This document shows, piece after piece, positions 1-7,291 of a stretch of DNA of 14,486 nt. The notes under the pieces were generated by a model that saw only the letters and a program-made list of their open reading frames with translations, was not told the origin of the DNA and ran no database searches. The translations under genes and the position numbers were made by a program. The stretch comes from JAABRU01 sp050180235. Its GTDB lineage: Bacteria; Desulfobacterota; Desulfobacteria; Desulfobacterales; Desulfococcaceae. How positions within the stretch are numbered: position 1 is the stretch's first letter; each line of letters opens with the position of its first letter. Location of the stretch: NCBI GenBank assembly GCA_050180235.1, contig JBFXEJ010000134.1:1-14486 (forward strand). Direction: 5' to 3'.

Positions 1-36
1 GGGGTCTTTTATCTCGGATAAAAAACTCTTCAGCAT
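1..36 (-). CDS. Start of a leftward gene, probably a transposase (cut by window edge)
   Basis: On the minus strand an ATG at 36 is preceded by AAGGAG (45-50) with an 8-nt spacer. It opens a frame reading MLKSFLSEIKDP before leaving the window. The start signals are good and the frame is open, but only 12 residues are visible. The phrase resembles the N-terminus of ISAs1-type DDE transposases, which often begin with a short FL-x-x-I-x-DPR phrase. That match is from memory and weak on 12 residues. The position fits, because the gene points away from a likely insertion-sequence end at about 125 that interrupts cheA. It could instead be any small cytoplasmic protein. Confidence 0.5.
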   Translation of the reverse strand, partial: MLKSFLSEIKDP

Positions 37-125
37 GATGATAACTCCTTCCGTACAGAATTCAGTTTTTCATCTTTTATAGAAGATATTTTTCAAAAGA
101 TCAACCTGAGAATTGAACAGCCCTG
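1..125. mobile_element. Probable end of an insertion sequence inserted in cheA
   Basis: CheA-like coding sequence begins abruptly at about 126. Everything to the left is AT-rich, carries a stop in the CheA frame (19-21), and contains the start of a divergent gene. Read on the minus strand from 125 leftwards, the sequence begins CAGGGCTGTTCAATTC. A CAGGG-type tip is typical of ISAs1-family terminal inverted repeats. The other end, the partner inverted repeat and the target duplication lie outside the window, so the element is inferred from one edge only. The bases from 126 (GGGCATTG) would be the expected target-duplication copy. Confidence 0.4.
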
Positions 126-840
126 GGGCATTGACAGGGATTCGGTTCTGGCCAAAGCTGCGGAAAAGGGAATGATTCCCGCTGATGCGGTGCCAAATGA
201 TGAAGATATATATAATCTGATTTTCCTGCCGGGTTTTTCCACTGCCAAAGAAGTCAGCGATATTTCCGGCCGGGGCGTGGGAATGGATGTGGTGAAAAGG
301 GAAATCAGCGCGCTGGGCGGAACCATCCGGATCAGCAGCATCAAAGGAAAAGGCACAGAGGTGCATCTTTCCCTGCCCCTCACCCTGGCTATTATTACGG
401 GTCTGCATGTCAGAACAGAAGGCAGGGATTTTGTTCTTCCCGTATCGCAGGTGGAAAGCTGTGAGGAACTGAAAAATTTTCGTGCGGAAAAATCCGGCAC
501 CCGGCAGATGATCCGTTTAAAAGGCGAACTGATTCCCTTCCTGCGCCTGCGGGATGTTTTCCGCATACCCGGCAGTGTGCCGGCAGCAGAGCAGGCTGCC
601 CTGGTTCAGATCGGAAACAGCCGGATTGCAGTTGTAACCGATGAAATCATGGGCAATATACAGACTGTCATCAAACCGCTGGATCGCATCTACCGTCATG
701 CCAAAGGAATCTCAGGGGCCACAATTATGGGAAACGGCGGCATCGCTCTGATTATTGATCTGCCGGAACTGCTTCAGTGTGTGAAAAAGGATGAAAAATC
801 CGGCCGCATGAAAACAGGGTTCCCTGATTCCCGGCTTTGA
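126..840 (+). pseudogene. cheA: 5'-truncated cheA: end of the ATPase domain plus the P5 CheW-like domain
   Basis: The frame reads GIDRDSVLAKAAEKGMI from 127, and the first ATG is at 172 (222 residues from there). It then shows the CheA ATP-lid and G-box region, LPGFSTAKEVSDISGRGVGM. GKGTEVHLSLPLTLAII follows at about 60-77 of the 222, then a complete P5 domain (VLPVSQVESCEEL, LIPFLRLRDVFRIPG, VVTDEIMG). The P1 phosphotransfer domain, the dimerisation domain and the N-box of the kinase are absent, so it cannot be a working kinase. The P5 part could still fold and bind CheW or receptors if expressed from ATG 172, but no convincing Shine-Dalgarno precedes that codon. CheA normally has over 600 residues. 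I infer disruption by the element ending at 125. A fragmentary assembly edge is the alternative. Confidence 0.8.
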
Positions 841-940
841 AAAAAAATTAAGGGGGTTATGCAATTAAAATTTCAGTCATGAGAAAATTGCAGACATGCT
901 GAATGTTCTGTCAAATAAATTTTTTAACACACAGCAGAAA
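841..940. other. Short AT-rich gap with no gene seen
   Basis: Only a weak 7-bp inverted repeat (TGCAATT at 860-866, AATTGCA at 886-892) is seen after the cheA stop. There is no T-run terminator. Confidence 0.5.
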
Positions 941-979
941 CGGCATCCTGCCGTTTCCGGGGCGGCAGGATGCCGCCCC
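941..979. repeat. GC-rich inverted repeat with two alternative folds
   Basis: CGGCATCCTGCCG (941-953) and its exact reverse complement CGGCAGGATGCCG (963-975) form a perfect 13-bp stem with a 9-nt loop. A second fold is possible: GGGGCGGCA (959-967) pairs with TGCCGCCCC (971-979) around a 3-nt loop, and 941-945 pairs with 949-953. The GGCGGCAGGATGCCGCCCCTACGG wording is of the REP-like, interspersed type seen in many bacterial genomes. No U-tract follows, so it is not a standard intrinsic terminator. Confidence 0.65.
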
Positions 980-1050
980 TACGGTGGAAAAAATGTAAAG
1001 AAATGTATTTGACAGACCTGCAAGTGGGAATCCTTTTTCTGTTTACAGCA

Positions 1051-1056
1051 AAGGAG
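1051..1056 (+). promoter_or_regulatory. Ribosome binding site that fixes the start at 1063
   Basis: AAGGAG lies 6 nt before ATG 1063. The protein from that codon begins directly with a lipoprotein signal peptide. The longer in-frame start at 970 lies inside the GC-rich hairpin and has no such site. Confidence 0.8.
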
Positions 1057-1062
1057 ACTGAT

Positions 1063-4032
1063 ATGTTTTATAAAAAAATGTTTTTTCCTGTTTTGGCCCT
1101 GATTTTGTGGATACTGTTTGCCGGATGCCAGCCTGCCGGAACCGGCTGTACGGAAAAAGAGGGAAAGGCTTACGGTGTCACGCAGGGTGCGTTCCGGCAC
1201 AAATGGTGGAATTACTATGAACGGGGAATTTCCTTTTCGGACGGGCAGTTATGGAAACAGGCAGAGGAGGATTTCCGGCAGGCTTTGTCCAAACGGGATA
1301 ATGACCAGTTCCGTGCACGGACTTACGGAATGCACTTTCTTGATTATTTTCCCCGCCGGGAGCTGGGCATTGCCCTGTTTCACCAGAATCGCCACGCGGA
1401 AGCAGTGCGGGAACTGGAAGCCTCTCTTTCATCTCAGAAATCGGCCAAAGCGGAATTTTATCTGGATAAAGCCCGCTCAAAACTGATCGGAGAGCAGAAA
1501 TCAGATTCCCGTGCGCCGGAAATCTCTATTCTCAGTCCGGCGGAAGGCTTTCTTTCCAATCAGCAGAACGTAACTGTCACGGGTATTTCCAGAGATGACA
1601 CTTATGTGAAAAACATCCGGGTCAACGGAATACCGGTGAGGGTTGATGTATCTGCAAAAGAGATTTCCTTTAAATCTGAAGTGACTCTCAAACCCGGAGA
1701 AAATATCATCCGGGCCGAGGCATATGATCTGAGCGGAAAAAAATCCGAAACTGTGCGGACAGTCCGCTGTGACCGGGCCGGGCCGATTCTAAATATTGAT
1801 GCTCTGACATCGGAACCTGCTTCAGACAGATACAGGCTCAAAGGATATGCCTATGATGATTCCGGCATAAAATCCATACAGATAAACGGTCAGGAAATCC
1901 TGAAATCCCCCGGAACCGAGTCAGTCCTGAATCATCTGATTTCTTCTCCGCAGGGCAAAGCCATTGTCATTGCAGAAGATATGATCGGCAACCAGACCCG
2001 TGCGGAATACACTGCCGGAAAACATATTTCCGCATCACCGGATTATTTTACTCCCTCAATCCTGCTGGCCTCTCTGGATTTTTTTCCCAGCCTGTCCTTT
2101 TCAGATGCAAAAAGGGAAAATATTTATACTGCGCAGGCGGATGCGGATATCGGAACCAGTGAGCGCTATCTGAAACGTCTTTTGAAAAAATACAGAAAAC
2201 AGGGAAAGGATTATGCCCTGATTATCGGCATCAATGCGTATGAGGAATGGGCTCCACTGAAAACCGCAGTGAATGACGCGACAGCCCTGAAAGCCCTTCT
2301 CACAGGCAAATACGGATATTCCGAGGAAAATGTGATTCTCCGCAAAGACAGAGAAGCCCTGCGGACAGTTCTGATGAATGATCTGCGGCAACTTGCCGCC
2401 GGGCTTGGGGAAAGGGACAATCTGCTGATTTATTACGCGGGACACGGCCAGTTGGATGATCTGACCAGTGACGGGTACTGGATTCCCGCGGATGGCGGCA
2501 GAAATGATCCCACCACCTGGATCACCAATTCCGCCATCCGAAGCATCCTGAGTTCGGAAAAGGTGAGGGGGAAAAATATCATGGTGATTGCAGATTCCTG
2601 TTACAGCGGCAATCTTCTGCGGGGAGGCACTTCACTGATTACAGGAGAGGATACAGCATATCAGGCCAAAATCCTGGAACTGGCACACCGGAAATCCCGG
2701 CAGATCATCACATCCGGAGGTGTGGAACCGGTAGCTGATGCAGGCCGGGACAATCACAGCCTTTTTGCCTATTATCTGCTCAAATCTTTGGAGGAAAATC
2801 CGAATCCGGTAATGGACATGGAAAGCCTGATAGTCACACAGGTATGGAAATCCGTATCAGAAAAAGGCGGGCAGCGTCCGGATGTGGGGCGCCTGCAGAC
2901 ACCTATGGATGAAAACGGGCAGTTTGTGCTGATTCAGGGAGACTGGTCTTCAGAATCCGGCGAAGAGGAGGAACTGGCTGATGCGGAAGAGGATTTTCAG
3001 AAATCATTTTCCCCAGAGGATCCCCGGACTCATGAAGTCACTAAAAATAAAGAGGAACTCGCGGAATCCGGTCTGCCGGACACAGAGCCCCCCCTTGTGA
3101 GTATAAAAGGATGGCAGGAAAAACGCACTGTTTTTCTGGAAAGGGTTTATATTGAAGGAAACGCAAGTGATGACGGCGGCATCCAAAGCCTGACGGTCAA
3201 CAGTCAGAAGGTGCTGAAACGTCCGGGCCGGAATGTGTATTTCAATTATCTTGCGGATCTTGCTGAAGGTGACAATGTGTTCACACTCCGATGCGCTGAC
3301 CCGGTTGGCAATGTGACAGAGAAAAAAATTGAAATCCACCGCAAACTGCACAAAGTCATGGAAACAGACTCGCGTATGTCCGTGGCCCTGTTTCCCTTTG
3401 CCCGGATGCGGTCTGCGGATATGGGCATCAAAGAGGCTTTGCTGAAACGTCTGGTGGACAGCCATCGCTTTAATATGAAGGAATGGAAAGACAGTCTGAC
3501 AGCAGCACCTGACACGGAACAGGATGAGGCAGAGTATCAGGACAGGGTTAAAAAACTGGCCGGAGAACTGGATACGGATTTTGTGCTGATCGGAAATTTC
3601 ATTCAAAAGGACAATTCTCTGGAAATTTCAGCGCGCATGGTGGAGGCTGAAAGTTTTGAAATTCTTACCCATGAGGATGTGTACGGCGAGGACCCTGACC
3701 GGGAAAAGATGGCAAACCTTTGCGAAGGTCTGGTGCTGAAACTCTGTGATTCGCTTCCTCTGGTGCAGGGAAAGATTGTAAAAGTCAAAGGCGGCGAGGT
3801 GATTCTGAATCTGGGGAAAAATCAGAATCTGAAAAAAGGAATGCACCTGATCTTTTTTGCCCGTGGCGAGGTTCTCAAAGACCCGGATACAGGGGAGGAA
3901 CTGGGAGCGGATGTGGAGGAAATCGGTTTTGCACGGGTTCAGAAAATCATGGAAAAACTCTCCTATGCCGAGCCCTTTGAAAAAGATATTCTGGGAAAAC
4001 TGCAGGAAGGAGCGGATGTTGTCACCAGATGA
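1063..4032 (+). CDS. Outer-membrane lipoprotein with caspase (peptidase C14) domain, Ig-like repeats and FlgT/CsgG-like C-terminus
   Basis: The product has 989 residues. The signal peptide ends in the lipobox LFAGC, with Cys22 lipidated. The next residue is Gln, which predicts outer-membrane sorting. A TPR-like helical region follows (about 45-150), then two Ig-like/beta-sandwich modules (about 151-240 and 240-325). A caspase-fold domain spans about 383-625: it opens DYALIIGINAYEEW, has catalytic His461 in YYAGHGQ and nucleophile Cys513 in ADSCYSG, so it looks intact. After an acidic linker (about 630-670) comes a third Ig-like module (676-760). The last part (about 770-900, VALFPFARM, DFVLIGNF) resembles CsgG/TolB-type N-terminal folds, and 903-989 resembles the FlgT C-terminal domain (GKIVKVKGGEVILNLG, then NLKKGMHL). 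I infer a periplasm-facing protease or scaffold at the outer membrane. Its substrate is unknown. The gene stands alone, with opposite-strand genes downstream. Confidence 0.85.
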   Translation: MFYKKMFFPVLALILWILFAGCQPAGTGCTEKEGKAYGVTQGAFRHKWWNYYERGISFSDGQLWKQAEEDFRQALSKRDNDQFRARTYGMHFLDYFPRRELGIALFHQNRHAEAVRELEASLSSQKSAKAEFYLDKARSKLIGEQKSDSRAPEISILSPAEGFLSNQQNVTVTGISRDDTYVKNIRVNGIPVRVDVSAKEISFKSEVTLKPGENIIRAEAYDLSGKKSETVRTVRCDRAGPILNIDALTSEPASDRYRLKGYAYDDSGIKSIQINGQEILKSPGTESVLNHLISSPQGKAIVIAEDMIGNQTRAEYTAGKHISASPDYFTPSILLASLDFFPSLSFSDAKRENIYTAQADADIGTSERYLKRLLKKYRKQGKDYALIIGINAYEEWAPLKTAVNDATALKALLTGKYGYSEENVILRKDREALRTVLMNDLRQLAAGLGERDNLLIYYAGHGQLDDLTSDGYWIPADGGRNDPTTWITNSAIRSILSSEKVRGKNIMVIADSCYSGNLLRGGTSLITGEDTAYQAKILELAHRKSRQIITSGGVEPVADAGRDNHSLFAYYLLKSLEENPNPVMDMESLIVTQVWKSVSEKGGQRPDVGRLQTPMDENGQFVLIQGDWSSESGEEEELADAEEDFQKSFSPEDPRTHEVTKNKEELAESGLPDTEPPLVSIKGWQEKRTVFLERVYIEGNASDDGGIQSLTVNSQKVLKRPGRNVYFNYLADLAEGDNVFTLRCADPVGNVTEKKIEIHRKLHKVMETDSRMSVALFPFARMRSADMGIKEALLKRLVDSHRFNMKEWKDSLTAAPDTEQDEAEYQDRVKKLAGELDTDFVLIGNFIQKDNSLEISARMVEAESFEILTHEDVYGEDPDREKMANLCEGLVLKLCDSLPLVQGKIVKVKGGEVILNLGKNQNLKKGMHLIFFARGEVLKDPDTGEELGADVEEIGFARVQKIMEKLSYAEPFEKDILGKLQEGADVVTR

Positions 4033-4130
4033 TAAACAAAAGTGGCACAGGCTTCCGTTTGTGATGCAGTTCTGCTGCAGATCTGTTTGAACAGGCCGGA
4101 AGCCGGTAACGTTGAACAGTCCGGAAGCTT

Positions 4131-4260
4131 ATACCGGTTCGCCATTGACTTTATACAATCAGCAACTGATCCGGAGGAGTGCAAAAATTAAGCGGAGCGG
4201 TTTTTTGCACACGCGGAAAAACTGACGGTACTGTATCAAATCAATGGAGAATTGGTATTA
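4131..4260. mobile_element. Element A: MITE-like element with one 46-bp hairpin unit
   Basis: The left arm (4131-4160, starting ATACCGGTTCGCCATTGAC) and the right arm (4233-4260, ending CAATGGAGAATTGGTATTA) are imperfect inverted repeats of each other. Between them, at 4166-4211 and read on the minus strand, lies a 46-bp unit identical to the unit of the array at 8861-9064. The reverse complement of the whole element aligns end to end with element B, including shared GTTTTTCCGC and GATTGTAT stretches, so the two are copies of one element. There is no coding capacity. Just upstream (4088-4128) a 16-bp near-direct repeat, TGAACAG(G/T)CCGGAAGC, occurs twice with 25-bp spacing. Confidence 0.75.
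4166..4211 (-). repeat. Single copy of the 46-bp hairpin unit
   Basis: The minus strand reads TGTGCAAAAAACCGCTCCGC and continues to end in CTCCGGATCAG. It is identical over 46 bp to each of the four units at 8861-9064. GTGCAAAAA and TTTTTGCAC inside it form a perfect 9-bp stem around a 14-nt loop. Confidence 0.9.
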
Positions 4261-4269
4261 TACCAATTC
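4249..4269. repeat. 21-bp palindrome at the junction of elements A and C
   Basis: GAATTGGTAT, then T, then ATACCAATTC is a perfect palindrome. It is formed by the right arm of element A abutting the left arm of element C. Confidence 0.9.
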
Positions 4270-4388
4270 GCTGTTGAATTTATATAATAAGATGAGTTGT
4301 TTCCTCTGTGTCCTCTGTGGTTTTTTATCTCTGTGTCCTCTGTGGGAAACCGAATCATAAGTATACGTTCAATGGAGAATTGGTATTA
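4260..4388. mobile_element. Element C: same terminal arms as A and B, different core
   Basis: The left arm (4260-4290, ATACCAATTCGCTGTTGA...) matches the ends of A and B. The right-arm segment 4369-4389 is identical over 21 bp to 4241-4261 in element A. The core is unrelated to the 46-bp unit and holds two copies of CTCTGTGTCCTCTGTGG. The element ends 8 bp from the topoisomerase stop codon. It is non-coding, at about 129 bp nearly the size of A, and appears to share the central palindrome with it. Confidence 0.7.
4304..4345. repeat. Two 17-bp direct repeats, CTCTGTGTCCTCTGTGG
   Basis: Exact copies at 4304-4320 and 4329-4345 have a 25-bp period. The motif itself contains CTCTGTG twice. The complement (CCACAGAGGACACAGAGG) resembles the CCACAAAGACACAAAG wording at 8257-8272. 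Confidence 0.85.
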
Positions 4389-4395
4389 TTCTGCT

Positions 4396-7197
4396 TTAAT
4401 GCGCCCTGTCATCCGGAAAATCAAACACCACTTTGTACTGACCGTTTTCATCTTCCGCTATTTTCAGCCGCGCGGAAAACGCGTTGCCTTTTTTGGACAG
4501 AAAACCGAAAAGTACCTCTGTAATCCCGTCTTTTAGCAGTTGCGCTGCAACCTGGGGGGAAATTTCTTTCTGTGCCATATTTTTCCAGATCACAAATTTG
4601 CATCCGCCGTCTGCATCCCGCCAGTTGGCACAGCCATATCCCTTTGGTTTTTCAACAATCTCGCCGCCGCAGGCAGGGCAGTGTCCAAGAAAAATTTTCT
4701 CTGATGGATTTGCGGCATTCGTATCATTGCCGGAACCTGCATTGCTTTGTGATGGCGCATTGTCCTCAAAGATAAATCTTACTCCCCACTGCCCGTTTTC
4801 CTGCATTACTTTCAAAGATGCGGAAAAGGGATTTCCCTTTTTGGAGATAAAATTGTCCAAAGGCCCGATCTTTTCTCCCTGCAGAAGTTTTTTTGCCATA
4901 TCCGGAGTAATAAGTTTTTTCGCTATTTCCTTCCAGATGGTGAATTTGCATCCGCCATCAGGTTCCCGCCAGTTCGCGCAGCCGTAAGCCCGCTGAGTTT
5001 CCCGCACATTGCCGCCGCAGGCCGGACATTTGCCCACCACATCCGAAGATGATGGCCTGTTTTCCTGCTGAGATTCCACTGCTTCCAGTTTCACCTGCCA
5101 TACTCCCTCTTCCTGCACCAGCCGGAGTTTTGCGGAAAAAGGCCGATCATTTTCATCTGCAAATCCGGCAACCGGGCCTGCTTCCTTTTTGGCAATCAGT
5201 TCCGCTATCACTGAAGGGGGCAGAATTTTTCCGGAAATGATTTTCCAGACCACAAAACGGCATTCCCCATCCTCTTTGCGCCAGTTGGAACATCCGAATC
5301 CCCGTTTTCCCTCTATGATTTTCCCGCCGCAGTCCGGGCAGATTCCCATATCCTGTATTTTTGTGATCTGTTCTGTCATCTGATGAAATTCTCCCACTGT
5401 CTGTTGTATAAAATTCCGGATTCCCTCCAGAAAACCTTTGTCTGATTCCTGTCCCTGTGCAATGCGGTTAAGCTGCATTTCCCATCTCGCGGTTTCTTCC
5501 GGTGAAGTGAGAATCGCGGCTGTTTTCAGTTTCCGCAGCGTATTGATAAGCAGAGATCCCTTGTCTGTGGCTATAAGATGCCGTTTTTCCCGTAGCGCGT
5601 ATTTGCGGTTCAGCAGTGTTTCAATAATCTGAGCGCGTGTGGCCTGGGTTCCCAGCCCGGTTTCTCCCCTGTAAACCTTTTTCAGTTCTTCCTCACTGAC
5701 ATATTTTCCCGGATTGCTCATATCCTTGAGCAAAAGAGATTCTGTATATTCCGGCGGAGGCTGGGTCATTTTTTTTTCCATGCCGGAGTCTGTCACCTGT
5801 GCAGGATCATTTTTGACAAGGGCCGGAAGTTCATTGGCCTCTTCGTCCTCATCATCTTTTTTTGATTTCCTGTCTGTATCATCTCCGTAAACAGATTTCC
5901 ACCCGGATTTGAGAATGATTTTGCCTTTGGTGCGGAAAGTTTCCTTCATCACCTCTGTGATGATTTCGGTTTCCTCAAATTCACAGTCCGGATAAAACGC
6001 GGCTGCAAAGCGTTTGAGAACCAAATCGTAGAGTTTTTTTTCCTCATTTTTTGCATTTACCGGCAAAGGGGCCAGGGGAATCAAAGCGTGATGATCGGTA
6101 AGTTTTGCATCATTGAACACCCGTTTGTTGGACACATGAATCAGTTTTTTATCAAGTCCCTCAAATATCTTTGGATAGGATAAAGTGAGTTTTTTTGCAA
6201 TCTCCTGTGTCATGGACACGTTTTTTGTACCAAGTACCTGAGAATCTGTCCGGGGATAGGAAAGGCATTTTCTTTCTTCATACAGAGACTGCGCGGTTTC
6301 CAGCGTTTTTGCCGCAGTGAAACCGAAACGGGTGTTGGCCTCCCGCTGCAGTTCTGTGAGGGAAAACAGCAACGGCGGAGCCTGCTTTTTCTTCTGCTTT
6401 GTCACTTTCTGCACAAAACCGGTCTGCCCTGTGATTTTCTCCTGTATTTTCTTTGCTTTTTCTTCGTTGTCAAAACGGTTTTCCTTTTTCCGGAACCATG
6501 TCCCGCGCCAACTGCCTTTGTCATTGGCAAAAAAAGCCCGTAACATCCAATAGGGTTCAGGTTTGAAATTTTCCCTTTCCCTGCGCCGATCCGCAAGCAG
6601 AGCCAGCACTGCAGTCTGCACCCGTCCCACAGAAAACAAATCTTTCATTTTCACTGTGGCAGCACGCGAGCAGTTCATGCCCACCAGCCAGTCTGCCATC
6701 TGCCGTGCCTGTCCTGCCTGCCACAGACGGTCATATTGGACTGCATCCGCAAGAGAATTCATGCCTTCTCTGACCACCTGTTCAGTCAAAGCCTGACTGG
6801 TCCAGAAACGCTGTATTTTTTTCTTATCCCGGAAATCTGAATGCAGAAGAACTGTCCGGGCAATAACTTCCCCCTCCCGCCCCGCGTCTGTTGCCACAAC
6901 CACCCGTTCCACATTTTTCTGCAGCAGGAGTTTTTTGATGATGTTCAACTGTTTATGCGTTTTTTGAATGGGTTTGTAACGGAATTCAGCAGGCAGAATG
7001 GGAAGTGATTCCAGATTCCATTTTTTCCATTTGGGATTATAATCTTCCGGCTCCAGCAGTTCCACCAGATGCCCCAGAGCCCAGGTGATGATGAAGCTTT
7101 CATTTTCAATATAGCCCTCATTTTTTCCCTGAACATCAAGTGCTTTGGCAAAATCCCTTGCCACCGATGGTTTTTCTGTGAGTATCAGAGTTTTCAA
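4396..7197 (-). CDS. topB: DNA topoisomerase III (type IA) with three zinc/Toprim C-terminal repeat units
   Basis: The product has 933 residues. It is a type IA topoisomerase that cuts and passes single DNA strands to resolve recombination and replication intermediates. The Toprim domain starts MKTLILTEKPSVARDFAKAL (Glu8) and has the metal-binding DAGREGE at 104-110. The active-site tyrosine is Tyr314 in CLSYPRTDS. The core continues to about residue 610. Three related C-terminal units then start at Cys620, Cys724 and Cys840. Each has a CPxCGG pair, a second Cys pair in GCxNWR...G(E/G)C(R/K)F, and a segment with GFxxKxGxxFSAxLK, as in Toprim_Crpt repeats. E. coli TopB has about 650 residues, so the added length is this tail. 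The start is TTG (7197-7195), with AGGA about 10 nt upstream and no in-frame ATG before the upstream stop. It lies 94 bp downstream of the PRPP synthase gene on the same strand, so co-transcription is possible. Confidence 0.93.
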   Translation of the reverse strand: MKTLILTEKPSVARDFAKALDVQGKNEGYIENESFIITWALGHLVELLEPEDYNPKWKKWNLESLPILPAEFRYKPIQKTHKQLNIIKKLLLQKNVERVVVATDAGREGEVIARTVLLHSDFRDKKKIQRFWTSQALTEQVVREGMNSLADAVQYDRLWQAGQARQMADWLVGMNCSRAATVKMKDLFSVGRVQTAVLALLADRRRERENFKPEPYWMLRAFFANDKGSWRGTWFRKKENRFDNEEKAKKIQEKITGQTGFVQKVTKQKKKQAPPLLFSLTELQREANTRFGFTAAKTLETAQSLYEERKCLSYPRTDSQVLGTKNVSMTQEIAKKLTLSYPKIFEGLDKKLIHVSNKRVFNDAKLTDHHALIPLAPLPVNAKNEEKKLYDLVLKRFAAAFYPDCEFEETEIITEVMKETFRTKGKIILKSGWKSVYGDDTDRKSKKDDEDEEANELPALVKNDPAQVTDSGMEKKMTQPPPEYTESLLLKDMSNPGKYVSEEELKKVYRGETGLGTQATRAQIIETLLNRKYALREKRHLIATDKGSLLINTLRKLKTAAILTSPEETARWEMQLNRIAQGQESDKGFLEGIRNFIQQTVGEFHQMTEQITKIQDMGICPDCGGKIIEGKRGFGCSNWRKEDGECRFVVWKIISGKILPPSVIAELIAKKEAGPVAGFADENDRPFSAKLRLVQEEGVWQVKLEAVESQQENRPSSSDVVGKCPACGGNVRETQRAYGCANWREPDGGCKFTIWKEIAKKLITPDMAKKLLQGEKIGPLDNFISKKGNPFSASLKVMQENGQWGVRFIFEDNAPSQSNAGSGNDTNAANPSEKIFLGHCPACGGEIVEKPKGYGCANWRDADGGCKFVIWKNMAQKEISPQVAAQLLKDGITEVLFGFLSKKGNAFSARLKIAEDENGQYKVVFDFPDDRAH

Positions 7198-7291
7198 GAT
7201 ATGGTTTTCCTGTGCTGTGTTTTTGGCAGATTTGATTCAACTGACGGACAGTTTTTTTACATGAAGCAGAAGATTCCGGTTTTTTGTTTTT

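Noticed and set aside
1009..1037. Promoter with TTGACA at 1009-1014 for the lipoprotein gene
   Set aside because: The -35 hexamer is perfect, but nothing like a -10 hexamer lies at 16-18 nt.
970..1062. Longer N-terminus of the lipoprotein gene starting at ATG 970
   Set aside because: That codon lies inside the GC-rich hairpin, has no ribosome binding site, and would place 31 charged residues before a clear signal peptide.
3004..3606. Leftward 200-codon open frame within the lipoprotein gene
   Set aside because: It is a shadow of the real coding strand, with no domain and no start signals.
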